Under the pieces are notes generated by a model, which saw only the letters and a program-made list of their open reading frames with translations, searched no databases and was not told where the DNA came from. A stretch of 64,000 nucleotides of DNA. Origin: Apostichopus japonicus (Eukaryota; Echinodermata; Holothuroidea; Aspidochirotida; Stichopodidae). The position numbers and the translations under genes were made by a program. Below, piece by piece: positions 36,154 to 48,587 of the stretch; the stretch's first letter is position 1; every line of letters begins with the position of its first letter. The stretch covers positions 6,670,501-6,734,500 of the forward strand of contig NC_092568.1 in assembly GCF_037975245.1 (NCBI RefSeq), written 5' to 3'.

Positions 36154-37149
36154 ACGTCGGGCCTATGAGCTCACTACGGAAACACAAACGTATATAGACT
36201 ACTAGGCTGTTCTGTGTTGAATTTACCTAACCCAAGAAACACATCGCGATTGGTCGCGTAGGCGTAGCAAAACATGTAAGTTTCAGTCAAAATGCAAATT
36301 GTTTCTAAATACTGTGATATTCATTCTGTCATACACGTCACTCACTTGTGAATCATTTCGGAACACAATCCAGGGATCAGGGATAACCATGTGAACATAA
36401 ACTGAACGTGACCTCCGCTTGTGAGTGCCGCGGAGACCGTTTAATTAAATTGCCAACCCGTTTCCACATTTGACAATACAGATACAGATACGTTTTTGCG
36501 CTGCTGCTTGGGTCAAATTCTTTTTCAAGGCAATGTTCCCATGGAAGTGATTTTTATTTTGGCCACCCAATTTCGCAGATAGAGAATTAGGTAAAAGGTA
36601 AAGAATAAAAATTGCATAAAAACCATGGTAATATGCACATGAAGGGATTTTTAGGGTTAGTCGATAAGCTGTGGTGCGGATTCTACTTAAAATTTGTTTA
36701 TTGGGATTTGAAATGTTAAGCAAGGAGATGCTTCCGTAACTGAGAATTGGTTTTACATTGGATTTGTAGATTTGTGGTTTTCGGAGGGAAATTATACTTA
36801 TAATTGAATAATTGAAAAGTTAGAGTAGCAGCTCCCTGCTGTAGGCCTATGCAGTTGTATGTGCATTTGGCTAAAAGTATTCCCATACTATAACTCCACG
36901 TGTTTGAGTAGACAAGCCCAGTTTATATTGAGATAATTGCACGTCATTGACATATCAGTTTTCAGCCTCATTATTACACCGAAATCTTTTTGCAAGTAAT
37001 TATCCATAATTACCATTGACATAATCATGATGAACACCCTTGCTAGCTTGGTAATTTTGGAACTATTTAATTATTCGCCCGCCTTGTCAGGTCAACTGCA
37101 CGGGATGTATCTTCACATGTCAATCATCACCGAAATCGGGATTTGGAAT

Positions 37150-37425
37150 ATGTTAATGAGCTAAATCGATGATATGTCGATTTAAATAGGTATATATCAA
37201 TTTCAGTTGCTAGAAACTGGTATAAGTCCAAGGAATTTGATTTCTACCAATATAATTCGACATATCATCGATTTAAACTGGTAGATCTTGATTTAAATTG
37301 ACATATACCGATTTATTTTACATATCATCGATTTAAATTGGTATATGTCGATTAAAATCGGTATATGTCGATTCAAACTGGTATAAGTCGAATTAAATTG
37401 GTATATGTCGATTTAAATTGACAGC
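37150..37425. repeat. Imperfect self-complementary repeat 'tcgatttaaattggtata'
   Basis: About a dozen partial copies of 'atatgtcgatttaaattgg' and its variants. ATCGATTTAAAT cores make many copies partly palindromic, so the single strands could fold. Confidence 0.8.
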
Positions 37426-37747
37426 TGCTAGTTGATATTGAATCTTATGTATACGGACCCATAGGCGTAGGAGCCTCATTTGATTTGGGGGGGCTGTAAC
37501 GACTTGGCCGAAAAATATAACCAAAAAAAAAAAGAAAAAAGAAAAATATAACCAAAATTTTTTCGCGCGCTCCGCGCGCGTTCCACATGTTAATGTGCAT
37601 ATCATATAGGCATCCATCAGTTATTACATCACCTGCCAATAACATGAAATCATTTTCCGTGTTATTACCCTTCCATATTGGTTAGAATTATTGGGGAAGT
37701 CGTTACAACAATAATGATAATAATAATAATAATAATATAAGTTTAAC

Positions 37748-38484
37748 CATTGAAAAACACATTGCAAATTCTTCATATTTCACTAGGTGCCAGTGGCGGA
37801 GCTAGGGGGTATTGGTCGGGGGGGGGGGGGGGAGGAGAGAATGGTCTGTATGGGCGCTTTTGACACTATCTAAGCGGAGCGCCACCACAGGTTAACGCGG
37901 AGCGTACAGAAATTTTTTGAGTAAAGTTACTCCCTAGATCGCCGGAAAGGACCCTTTCCGGGCCTTGCTAATTTGCAGATAAACGAAGAATAAATAGGTG
38001 TCATCGCCATTTGTCAGAAAATTGCACCAACAAAATGTGACAAATGTCAATAGGTATTTGAGAGCGCAATAAAAAAGTCAATAATCGCAAATAAGTAAAA
38101 AGTGGTAAAAAGCTGAAAGGGCGCCAGCAGTCCATTTGAGTCCGTCAGGGGGGGCATCCGCCCCCTTTGACTGTATGGACGCTCCGCCACTGGCAAAATT
38201 CTCAGCATATTGCCCAAATTTTCACCAAAAAAATTGGCAAAAAATGCAAATTATTATTCTTTCAGTAGGTGCCCGAAAAAATTCTCAGCATATTGCCCGA
38301 ATTTTCACCAAAATATTGAAAAACACATTGCAAATTATTATTCTTTCAGTAGATGCCAGAATAATTCTCAGCATATTGCCGAATTTTCACCAAAAAAACT
38401 AAAAAACACATTGCAAATTATTATTCTTCCAGTAGGTGCCCGAAAAATTCTAAGCATATTGCCCGAATTTTCACCAAAAATATT
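37748..38484. repeat. About 83-bp internal repeat of the hAT-like element
   Basis: Copies share 'attctcagcatattgcccg', 'aattttcaccaaaa' and 'ttctttcagtaggtgcccg', spaced about 83 bases, four to five in all; the first is split by the nested insertion. The same motif occurs inverted in the element at 59695 ('ttcgggcacctactgaaag'). Confidence 0.85.
37791..38192. mobile_element. Nested hAT-like element with CAGTGGCGGAGC termini
   Basis: Perfect 12-bp terminal inverted repeats (CAGTGGCGGAGC left, GCTCCGCCACTG right), about 402 bp. It carries the conserved 'actatctaagcggagcgcc' module near 37867. It sits inside an 83-bp repeat copy of the outer element. No clean 8-bp target duplication. Confidence 0.75.
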
Positions 38485-38534
38485 GGTTGGGGGGGCTGCA
38501 GCCCCCCCCAGCCCCCCCGCCTCCTACGCCTATG

Positions 38535-39119
38535 TACGGACCCCAGCCAATGGGAGCGAGGTATGCTAATCTTGGCCTTTACTGCGCTGGGAAAAAAAAT
38601 CGCTACCGGACTATGCCTTACGTTAGGCCAAACGGACGAACGTTGATAGCGTGTATGCCGCACCTGCATGGTTTTACGGTTCTGGCGAAGGAAATACCAA
38701 ATTATTACCTCCAAAAGTCTCTATTAGCTCCCCATCTGATGAGAATTGATTTGAACTCAGGCTCTGACATGATGTATTACGCCGGGCCATAGAGCAGGGT
38801 ATTACGACAAATCACTGTTTGCTTTTCGGAATTTGACTGCACAAAAGTATACTGTCTGGTACGGTACCGGTATTGCGCGATTTCAGTGCAGTACCAACGA
38901 GAAGGCCAAACGAATTTGTTGTATGCAACACTTATTTTCCTCAATTTTTGGGGCACAAACCCGTTGCTAAGTGCATGAAGCAACATTTTGCTTTCAGAGT
39001 AATTGCCTCTCACGAGTTGGGCAATTTTTGCCAAACAATTCTTGACCCAACTATTTTTGCAAAACAGGTTTTAGCGTGAACTAAAAACCCGGCATCCTTG
39101 GATCACCTCAGGAATTCTC
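38535..39119. other. Unassigned stretch between transposons
   Basis: Mixed-composition DNA; open frames at 38487-38792 (plus) and 38777-39034 (minus) match nothing I recognise. Confidence 0.6.
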
Positions 39120-39477
39120 AAATCAATTAAAGTTTAAAATAAATTATATAGATGATTATTACGAAATCCGTCAACTTTCCAAAATACCGAAACAAATTAA
39201 ATCATATTATACGTTTATCGAAAAAGAAAAAACTTTCTGACAAATTCGATATTTGCAAAAATGATACAGAAAGCACATAGAGTTTAATTAATATTATTTC
39301 AAAAAGAAAACACTGGAAAAAGAAGTGTTAATACGGTACTGAAAGAAGGCTCCAGTTCATTCACTGATCCAAAAACTATTGCATATCACTTTAATAACTG
39401 CTTTGTTAACAAAGGTCCTACTCTTGCAAGTAAGATCGATAGTGCTATAGTTATTTAACGAGTATTTAGACCCAACT
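39120..39477 (+). pseudogene. Old LINE, left part (pre-RT region), interrupted
   Basis: A degraded non-LTR retrotransposon. 39355-39460 still reads GSSSFTDPKTIAYHFNNCFV then NKGPTLASKID, the segment that precedes reverse transcriptase in CR1/L2/Jockey-type LINEs. Upstream frames are broken. The element is cut at 39478 by an RTE insertion and resumes at 42577, where the sequence continues in register (LDPTKCIRSSLFLN). Confidence 0.75.
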
Positions 39478-40208
39478 AAGTGTATTAGAGTCATTCTAGC
39501 CAGAGTGGAGAAGGATCTTGATGATAAACAACCACGAGAGCAGGCGGGGTTTCGATCAGGCTTCCGGACATCAGACCACCTTCACACTTTAAGCCAGGTG
39601 ATTGAGAAAGCTAAGGAATACCGGTTTAATCTTTGTCTGGGCTTCATAGATTATGAAAAAGCTTTTGATAGCCTCGACCACCAGTCCTTGCTTCATGCAT
39701 TGGAAGACCAGATCACAGATAAGAAATGCATTCGTCTGGTGAAAGCCATCTATAGAGACCACAGTGCAAGAATTCATCTGGATGGAGACAAAACCAACAT
39801 CTTCAAAATTCTTAAAGGCGTGAGGCAGGGTGATCCAATCTCTCCTAAACTCTTTACAGCAGCCTTGAAAAATGCCTTCAGGAATCTAGACTGGCAATCA
39901 AAAGGAATTGCAGTGGATGGTGAACACCTGACCCATCTAAGATTTGCTGATGACATACTTCTTCTAAGTCACCAACCACAAGAGCTGCAGACAATGATGC
40001 AAGAACTAGCCAGAGAAAGCAGAAAGGCAGGACTCAATATGAATATCAAAAAGACTAAAGTAATGATGGGTGACAGAATAAGAGGACATCAGATTACAGT
40101 ACAGGGGATAGAGATAGAAGAGGTGGACAGTTACATCTGCTTGGGCAAAAGGATCTCCCTCAACAATGAAACACCGGGAGAGGTAAACAGAAGAATCCAA
40201 CTAGCATG

Positions 40209-42041
40209 CAGAGTTGTCAACAAGTCCCTAGCTGCAAGTCTCAAGTCTTTACCAGCAAGTCTCAAGTCAAGTCTCAAGTCACCTTGAAAATTTTGAGCGA
40301 GTCTCAAGTCAAGTCTCAAGTCTTTGGAGGTCGAGTCTCGAGTCAAGTCTCAAGTCCCTATGAGCAAGTCCCAAGTCAAGCTCAAGTCTTTGAAGTTTGA
40401 ATACAATGATGCAGGCTACGAATAATGTAACAGTGTTCCAGGAATTATGTGGTATAAATTAAACAGCCGAATAGCAAAACCGGGGCACACGCCACGGAAC
40501 AAATTACCTCAAAATTTGCTAGCCACTGTTTTATTGAAAAAGGCCAACTTTCAGCCAAACAGCAGCCCTGGATGGAATATTCAACCAAGCCAGTGGTAGT
40601 TATGGTAACGCCTGTAGTCGTCGTTGGGCGCTCGTAATTCGAGCGTACACGCAGGGCCGTCTTAACGCATGGGCCCACTGGGCCCTGGCCCAGGGCCCCG
40701 CGATGTCAGGGGCCCCGCAATCACAGTAACCCCGTGTCTTAATCTGGGAGGAAAACTTATTGAATACGCCATTATGCCTGATTGAATTCGATACTTGACA
40801 ACTTGTGACGAGAGTTGGTGAAACACCTGAGAGTTTGACATTAAATATTCAAATCTGAGTTGGCAACCCTGGAATATACAATGCCCCGAAGGCTTACACA
40901 GAGAAACTGTTACTCCGTAACTATAAGAAAGAGGAAATTGCCTCAGCCACGAAAGGCATAAAATTTGAAAACCGTGGGCAATACCTCACTACCAAACCTA
41001 AACAAAAGTAACCACCACTTGTGTTCAAGCTCACCTTTACACCCCATATCAAAACCACGCATTTGAAGAAAACACTTTAGAAACATTGGCACTTAATCTC
41101 GCAACACGCAACAATTATCCAAACTGTTTCCAAAAGAACCGATTCTAGCCTACAATAGGGCCCAAAATCTCAAATATTTACTTGTTAACTCAAGGTTTCG
41201 TACTAACGAAGAATCAGCTGACTCTCAAGGTTCACACGAAGCTCTTTTAGATGCTCTTATAGCTGCACCATGAGTCCATAAAAACTTGTGCACAGAAAAT
41301 AGATGCATTTTGAGAATGAGACGCCCAGGCCGAATATAAAATATTCAAAGGCTACTACTGATGAAGCTCCTCCTATGAAGTTTGAAAGCAGAAACCGGTC
41401 TAGTTGGTCATAAGAACCTACGCTATAGTCTCTCCTACTATTAACAGTACACTCAATTCACCTAATAGGTGCAATTATGTATCACCATGAGGAGCATGCT
41501 ATAAGTTCATGTTCCTCGGGCCCTCCCTTAAAAATACTTCATGTTCTTGGCGACTACGTTGCGTGAGATAGTGTAAAACCGCCTACACCTCCCTCTCAGT
41601 TGAAAGACTCAACACAAGGGTGTTACAAATGATAAGTCCAGTATTGTTAGGGAAGGGATGAAGGGCAACTGGAAGATTTCTCTTCTATAATGTATTTCAT
41701 TTTTTAGATATATCACGTATGTTATTCAGCTAAAGTTTTATGCTTTATGCGCGACATAGGGAGGGGTGGTAAATGCAGGCATGTCTATGCTTGAGCGATT
41801 GTCAAGGATGTCAATTTTTCACGCAACTTTTTTCGAACTCACTTGATTGATGGGCCCCGCTCCATTGCCGGGCCCAGGGCCCGGGTGATCACTTAAGACG
41901 GCCCTGTGCTAACTTTTTGGGCAAGTCTCAAGTCAAGTCCCAAGTCTCTGACAGCCGAGTCTCGAGTCGAGTCTCAAGTCCTAAAATTTGCCACTCGAGT
42001 CGGACTCAATTCCGAGTCCCAGACTCGAGTCCCCAACTCTG
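40209..42041. mobile_element. hAT element inserted in the RTE, exact 8-bp target duplication
   Basis: Termini CAGAGTTG (40209) and CAACTCTG (42041); target duplication CTAGCATG at 40201-40208 and 42042-42049. The subterminal regions are packed with 'caagtctcaagtc' at the left (40225-40390) and 'gagtctcgagtcgagtctc' at the right (41925-42030), likely transposase-binding arrays. No intact transposase is seen, so it is non-autonomous or gutted. It hosts a second nested element. Confidence 0.9.
40652..41906. mobile_element. Second hAT-like element nested in the first
   Basis: The inverted termini are CAGGGCCGTCTTAA and TTAAGACGGCCCTG, 14 bases perfect, with GGGCCC-rich subterminal DNA on both sides (40671-40698 and 41849-41884). 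The 1255-bp interior has only broken short frames. A target duplication is not recognisable (CGTACACG left, TGCTAACT right). Confidence 0.82.
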
Positions 42042-42576
42042 CTAGCATGGGTCAAATTTGGTAAACTAGGCTTCATTTTCCGTGACCAGGACCTTCCAAC
42101 ATCACTGAAGAAACAAGTTTTCAACCAGTGCATACTTCCTGTAGTATCATATGGTGCGGAGACCTGGACAAAAAAAAACTGGAAAAGAAGTTGAGAGTGA
42201 CAGAGAGGGCGATGGAAAGAATCATGATTGGAGTCACAAGGAGAGACAGAGTAACCAACCAAAACTTAAGAGAGAAAACCAATGTCCAAGACATCATAAA
42301 GGAAATCAAAGTCAAGAAATGGCGATGGGCCGGCCATTTGGCCAGGCAACATGATAACAGATGGACAAAGAAAATTACCAACTGGACCCCAAGAACTTGT
42401 GTCAGAAGGAGAGGCAGGCAGAGTAGAAGATGGACAGATGAACTCAGAGAATTTACAGGTGTTCTATGGCAAAGGAGAGCACAGGACAGATGGAAATGGA
42501 AAATCGATGAAGAGGCCTTCCTCCTGCAGTGGAGCGAAATAGGCTAGAAAGAAGAAGAAAGAAGAAGTGTATTAGA

Positions 42577-43835
42577 AGTTCTTTGTTCCTCAATCTTATT
42601 GTCGAGGATTAAGTACTCAAGGGGTCTAATTCATGTATTTAGCCAAATACGTCTGCTGGCTCTGATAAGTTTAAACCTGGTATAATCAGACTTGTTATTC
42701 ATCACATTGTAAACCTTTAACCCACATTTCTAACATATCGTACACCGCCGATATAGTTCCTGATAGTAAAAATCGCTAAAGTTGTTCCTATTTTAAGAAG
42801 GATGAACCTAATGTTTATGAAAATTATCGTCCTATATCTATTTGATCATGTTTGTCAAAACTTTTTGAAAGATTGATGTTTAATCGTGTAACAAGTTTGA
42901 TAAACACAACGTATTATTTGAGGATCAATACAGATTTAGGCCTGGTCATTCAACGGAATTACCACTCATCTCTGCAATGAATAAATTAAACAAAGCTCTT
43001 GATCAGGAGGAATCAGCAGTTTTAGCGTTTTTCTAGATTTCTCGAAGGCATTTGATACTATTGGTCATCAAATTCTGTTAAATAAATAATCTTTTATTGC
43101 ATAAGAGGTTATACACTTGCATGGTTTCACAGTTATCTGTTTAATAGAAATCAGTTTGTGTGTTATAATAATTGAAGTTCAGATCTCTATGGTGTTAAAT
43201 CTGGAGTTACAAAAGGCTTCATCGTAGTGCTACTTTTTTTTTTTATCATATACACCAATGATATCAGTTATGTATCTACAAAGTCATCTCTAATTTTATT
43301 TTCGGATGATACTAATGTTTTTTACCAGGGTAGTTATCATCGAGAGCTACAAGATACTGTTTGTTAGGATTTATGGAAGTACTATGATCATTGGTTAAAA
43401 TAAATCGAACTAAATATGTTGTTTATGGTCCTTTAAGTAAAAATTAGGACATCACTATCATGTTAAATAACATCGATATCAATAACATAAAATACCAAAT
43501 TCTAGGGGTCTACGTTGACTCAATTCTTACTTGGGCTGATCATATTTCAATTTCTAATAATATTTTGAAAGGTGTTGGTATACCTTCAATATTGAAACAT
43601 TCCATCCCAAGAACAATTTGAGGGTCTTTGGATCAGACACTTATTTTATCACATATATCATATCGTTCCACTGTCTGGTCGGATGCAACTAAATGACTTC
43701 TAAATAAACTAGTCATCTTACAAGCACCTTGGTGTGAACAAGCTCTTGAATATTAACTTGTATCTCTTACCACACTATGAATATGTTTAGTCATCGGAAC
43801 CACTAAACGTTTTCTGGTTTCAATTGGTGGTGTTA
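42577..43835 (+). pseudogene. Old LINE, right part: decayed reverse transcriptase
   Basis: Continuation of the LINE cut at 39478. Readable pieces, in shifting frames, include DEPNVYENYRPISI, LSKLFERLMFNRV, HSTELPLISAMNKLNKAL, FSKAFDTIGHQILL, then a FSDDTNVFYQG version of the FADD catalytic box, and ILGVYVDSILTWADHI. Several stops and indels break it. The order matches CR1/L2/Jockey-like reverse transcriptase. It is much older than the RTE that interrupts it. Confidence 0.8.
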
Positions 43836-43885
43836 TATTGACAAGTCGGAATAGTGGAATTCCCCCTTACCGTTGCTGTCTCTAT

Positions 43886-44890
43886 CAGGCGCGGCGGAAC
43901 GGGAAAATTATTGGGGGGGGGGGGGCTAATGTGTGGAAACTATCTAAGCGGAGCGCCACCATCGGTTGGCGCGGAGCGTATAAGAAAATTTTGGATTTTT
44001 GAAACCCCCAGATGGCCGGAAACGGCACTTCCCGAGTGTTTTATGCTGCGAATACCTAACCCTAAAATATGGGTCTCAAGCCTGCAATTTCTCAGATTGC
44101 ACGTAGAAATCTGTAAAAACATTGTAATTTGTATATTCGATGGTGTTTTAAGAGAGTAGCTATTACCCGTAGTGTACTCGCAAAGAGGTTTTTGAGTGTA
44201 GTAAATTACTACTTGCAATTAAATGCAATAATTAAATAAATGTCATAAGAAAAAACTGAAAGCATTTCTTAATGTCAACAAATGGGTAATTCCAAAACCA
44301 TGTGCAGTTGCCAACAAATTTCTATGAACCAAGCACTGTCACGAATGCATGTACCCTATACAGTACAGGTGAAATGCTAATATTGTGTTTTTGTTATCAC
44401 GCTTAAGGCACTTTAGAAGGATATACCAACGAAAGATACATATCCAATTAGAAGGAAATGTCCCTGAAGGATATATCCATGGAGAATGTGCTACCATTAA
44501 AAGGATATATCCTTCAGGGGATGTTGGAGAACTGACTGAAATGAGGCAAGCCATATTGGCCTAAGACGAAGTTGTGTTGCGCTTACCGGTACTCACACTC
44601 ACTGCTTCCACTTTTCACGGGGCGTGAAGACGCGGTTGGGGTGACAATGTGGTCTATAGCCAGGGGACGGGCCGAGGGTCCCCCCAGCATTTACTAAAAT
44701 TATTACACCTATATAATATACGTGTGCATCCGACAGATCGACAAGTATGCATTGAAAAATGGGCAGATGCACGTTTCGGAGCCTTGGTAAATATTGCGGG
44801 GGGGGGGGGGGGCTTATCATGCATTTGCCCCCTCAACTTTTTCATTGGGGGCTGAGCCCCCTAAGCCCCCCCCCCGTTCCGCCGCCACTG
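43886..44890. mobile_element. hAT-like element with exact 8-bp target duplication
   Basis: The left end CAGGCGCGGCGGAACGGG is the inverted match (two mismatches) of the right end CCCGTTCCGCCGCCACTG. The target duplication GTCTCTAT is exact at 43878-43885 and 44891-44898. G-runs lie inside both ends. It carries the 'actatctaagcggagcgcc' module at 43939 and a 17-bp perfect hairpin. No transposase. Confidence 0.87.
44462..44519. repeat. 17-bp perfect inverted repeat (hairpin) inside hAT-like element
   Basis: The arms CCCTGAAGGATATATCC (44462-44478) and its exact complement (44503-44519) are separated by 24 bases. Partial copies of 'gaaggatatacc' precede it at 44418. Likely the remnant of a palindromic internal repeat. 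Confidence 0.88.
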
Positions 44891-44898
44891 GTCTCTAT

Positions 44899-46964
44899 GC
44901 ACTCACGGGATATTGGAATCGTAGGTGAAGATGTTATGGGTCGGGAAAGATGCAAACCTCACGGAGCTGGGACTTTATGTTTTCAAAATATGTGTATTGC
45001 AATTGTATCGGAATTGCATGATTCCCTTTTTGAAATGTAACTCATGTAGGCGCCACAGCGCGCTCTCGAAGAGTAGGCTGAGTCCCATTATCAGGAATTT
45101 ACATGCAAAATATTGACATAACCCATTGATACTCTTTACGATAAAGTCGCCCAGGAAAGAACCTGGGTACGAAAACCAAATTACCGATCGACTGGTACGC
45201 TCTCAACCACAGTCCTATTGCATCGGGACTGTGACTGTGTCAAACCATGGAGCTATAAACAGACATGGAGCTATAAACAGAAGGAGAAAAGCCACTCTCT
45301 AATGTCCGTAAACCAATCAATCATCGCCTTAACCACCCCGCTGAGTTTCGCGACTAATATCAGTAGCGATCATGCTACATCGGGCAGTGCGAAGCGACCG
45401 CGCGAGCTCCTTTGATCTTGCATCATTGTAACCGCCGCAAATGGAGAAAACGACTGGTTGTGTAAAAATAAGCTTATGAATATGCATGTCCTAAAGTTCA
45501 AAGTGCGTCAAGTGCATGTTTAGTTCTGTTTTCTAGCGCCATGGTGACAGCTTCGAGATTAAAATCTGATTAAATCCAACGCTAAAAGCTATATCTTTGG
45601 TCTAAAAGAAACCCGATATCGTTGCACGAAACATGCACTGAGTTAGCCTTGTTTTTCAAGATTCAGATTTTATTGACTTCGACCGAAAAACTGCCCTGTT
45701 TTTCGCGGATTTTCTCGCTTTCCGGACATCTCCGGATAGAATTCCATCGTGTTATGTGCTTAGGACGACCTATTGTTCACAGTGTACAACGACAGGATAG
45801 TGTACGGGTATGTACGAAAATGCTATTCGACTTAGAATTTGCTATGTATTTTCACTCTGACTGCCGAAATTACAGGTTGCACAAAATGGCGTCTGTGATA
45901 ACTTGCACAATGACACGGATGCAGTCAAAGAGTAATTGTTTTTAAAGTGATTTTAATCATGATGCTTAAAATATATGAACATTAGCCCATTTCATGAGGG
46001 TTAAAATTGTAGTCCACTGGCCATAGGCTAGGCCTAATTATAATAAGTGTTACTGTTAGGGTCGAGAGCCTTGGCCTATAATATAAATAATAATATTACT
46101 AGTCCCTTGCTTGTCCAATCTCAAGTGTGAATGAAAATACTTATTGTAAGACATGTTGTGAACACTTAACTGAGATTCAAGGGCTACATTAAGCCTTTAC
46201 ATTGTCAGTAACCCTGGGTCAGTATCCAACAAAAGAAGAATCTCTGTTCGATTGCTTGATTTATATTTATTCGATTGGCCTAATATTTTTGTGGTTCATG
46301 CCCTGGGCTAGATTGGGCCTAGTGGATTAAGTTACATAACATAGACCATGTGTAGGCCGGTGTAGTTGCTGCTGTGGCAATGTGACCCACACACCAGTAA
46401 ATAAAAAATACAAATCCATGCAGGCTCTAAGCCCATGGCCCTTGAAAATATGGATAATTTTCTAAATAGTTATGTGCAGGCCCCTGTCCTGACAATATTG
46501 GCTTCTTGAAAATGTTCATAAAGTAGGAGGTTAGGTAGATTCCATTGCAAACCAGATGCATTGGATTGAACTGCAATTGGGTGTTTCTTTTTTTATAGGG
46601 GCCAGTACTAATATCTGGAGATTACCTAACATTTCCCTAATTAATTAGCTGCTAGTACTAATCCAGATAAGTTGATCCATGATAAGTTATTCATATGGTT
46701 CAAGTGAACATAAATATTAACATTATTAATAGTTCACATGTTTTAGACGGGCTGGTAGCCACAAACATGTTGTGGTGTCTCCACAATTTATAGCAAATAA
46801 GTGTGACAAATATTCTACAAAAATTATAAAGCTTGTAGCACCTATTCTTTAACATCATATTAACCATTATTTTTATTCAAATGATAAATAAAACTCATAT
46901 AAACCATACTACACTAAACTTCCAGGTGTGTGATTTGTTCTCTTTATTTTTGGCACACTGCCAC
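44899..46964. other. Unassigned region
   Basis: Unique DNA, CpG-richer from 45050 to 45850 than further right. 'catggagctataaacaga' occurs twice in tandem near 45246. The open frame 45622-45945 has no recognisable domain. No gene, tRNA or transposon can be supported. Confidence 0.6.
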
Positions 46965-47212
46965 TTTACACTCTTAATTTTTCCGGGTCACTTTTGTGAC
47001 CCGGATTCCTGATAAAAATAGTTTCATCCTTTTCAGGATAATTTTAATCCATTCCCGGATAAAATTCAACCATTCCCGATTCAATTTCATTAGGCATGGT
47101 ATCATTTCATTGTACCGTTCCTGATCAAAACGTAAAGCTTGATGCTATTGGCTGATGTACATCATGTGACCTGCAGCGCTCGAACGTACGCTACACGGTC
47201 TTACACAGACGC

Positions 47213-47220
47213 CATCTTTT
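47213..47220 (+). promoter_or_regulatory. YY1-like GCCATCTT motif upstream of candidate ATG
   Basis: GCCATCTT lies about 30 bases before the candidate start codon at 47249. Such motifs often sit at animal transcription start sites. This is supportive only. Confidence 0.3.
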
Positions 47221-47248
47221 CGAAATTTTGCACTCACGAAATGCTATT

Positions 47249-47312
47249 ATGGATCTCGTAGAAGCAAAATTACTTCAATGGGGATTGGAGAAGTACGTCA
47301 AGAATTTCAAAG
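47249..47312 (+). CDS. Candidate first exon, SAM-like N-terminus
   Basis: ATG at 47249 opens MDLVEAKLLQWGLEKYVKNF, then K and a donor AAAG|GTGAGT in phase 1. The 'LLQWGLEKYVKNF' pattern resembles the first helices of a SAM domain (W-x-LxxY-xxxF), which normally continues in the next exon. An out-of-frame ATG eight bases upstream is followed by an early stop. No later exon with the rest of a SAM domain could be found. It may belong to the gene ending at 54622 or to the inverted-repeat unit around it. Confidence 0.5.
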
Positions 47313-48587
47313 GTGAGTTATTAGGCACTTTCCATTTCGTTTGTTGTGTTAATCATACGCAATAAAGTTAGTGATTTGAAGAAGCTATGCTCACTCCGTC
47401 ACGGGTTTACTCTGGCCTAGCGTTATACAGTGTACACTATAGTGTGTAGCGTGTGGTGTGAAAAATATAAACGCTAGGTTTTTGATTGACTGTACTGTAC
47501 AGTATACTACAGTACTGTACATGCCTACACACAACAGTATGTAGTACTATTGTGAAGCCTCTATGGTGCTACAGGGCAAACAGTATTACTGTATGGTGGG
47601 TCTAATGTTCAGTTGCTACTTCACCACAAAGTGGATTGTAATTTTTCGATAACCAAATAAATTGAATGACATAAGTAAGGCAGGCAAGGCCTAATAAGGG
47701 TTCCTGGTAATTTAGATTTAGGTAATGTAAGACTTGCCTACAGTGGGAATCAGTCTTTCCATTGTATGTTCTACTGTATATTAGGTGATCATTTACAAAT
47801 AAGGCATTAGACCTATATGCTACTGTAGTGTTGTGGTTGGACTGGGCCCAGTAGTGGAGTGTACTGAACTGTACTTTTGCGTTGAAATGAAAACAACACT
47901 GATTTTTCTTACTTTTTTATTTAATCAATATTTAAATAAGTTTCTGCAAAAGAAAAAAACAGAAATGGTAAAGTCGTCATTAAATCGCAAATACATTTGT
48001 AGGCTAGTGTCCATAGGTTCATGGTATTGTGTAATAGTACAGTCAACGCTTGAAGTAGCGGTTCCGCGAATATTTCAGGTATACCCGGTTATACCGAGCA
48101 GGTATGCCGCTTTATGTTAATGCTTATACCAATGCACCTTAGCATAAAGTTGCTTATAGTCTTGCCTAGTAATGGCAAAAAGAGGGGCAAAATAACACAC
48201 TAAATGGTATGCAGAAACTTCTCTGAATTCTTATACTGTTCATGGAAATAGATCATAAGGATCTGAGATCCGTATTGAAACGTTCAGTAAACTTCATTTA
48301 TGGCAATATGTTTTAAAATGCAAAAAAAGGTAAGGAAAAATTGGCCAAATACTGGCCTTTTCAAATTGTGTTCATATACCATACTGTGTGCAAAAGTGGG
48401 TGCTGTACAGAAAGCTTGTGATAAGAATAGGCTCTTTATTGCATTAGGTCTGCAGATAAAAAAAAAAAAATTGCAGAAATGAACTTTCATGGAGGTAATA
48501 CTACAATGAATTTTTAGAGAAGTAACATTTTTCTATCATATGTTTTCTTTGCTAAATTTCAGGTAGTCTAGTTTTGTGCTGGCACAG

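Larger units (their letters stand above)
37460..38534. mobile_element. hAT-like transposon with exact 8-bp target duplication
   Basis: The terminal inverted repeats are CATAGGCGTAGGAGCC and its complement (ending CCTCCTACGCCTATG). The target duplication TACGGACC is exact at 37452-37459 and 38535-38542, the length expected for hAT. There is no transposase. Internal sequence includes G/C runs and an about 83-bp repeat, and a second element is nested inside. Confidence 0.85.
39493..42546 (+). pseudogene. RTE reverse transcriptase fragment, split and frameshifted
   Basis: Reverse transcriptase of the RTE endonuclease-RT family, once used to copy its RNA into a nicked target. The left piece (39493-40208) has EQAGFRSGF, motif A FIDYEKAFDSLDH, GVRQGDPISPKLF and the catalytic LRFADDILL. 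The right piece (42042-42546) resumes with AWVKFGKL, then ILPVVSYGAETWT and the usual C-terminal KKWRWAGHLARQ and RRWTDELREF, ending at a TAG. Removing the hAT insertion and one 8-bp duplicate rejoins the frame as RIQLAWVKFG. An indel at the A-run near 42171-42179 shifts the frame. The RT core is otherwise unbroken, suggesting a young copy. Confidence 0.9.
39490..42564 (+). mobile_element. 5'-truncated RTE-type non-LTR retrotransposon with 12-bp target duplication
   Basis: The insertion is flanked by exact copies of AAGTGTATTAGA (39478-39489 and 42565-42576) and ends in a GAA-rich tail (42548-42564), the short-repeat 3' end typical of RTE elements. It starts within the reverse transcriptase, so the endonuclease was lost by 5' truncation. 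It is itself split by a hAT element at 40209-42041. Confidence 0.9.

Noticed and set aside
40445-40678. 77-codon minus-strand frame inside the hAT element as a transposase piece
   Set aside because: No hAT dimerisation or catalytic motif is recognisable, and it crosses the end of the nested element.
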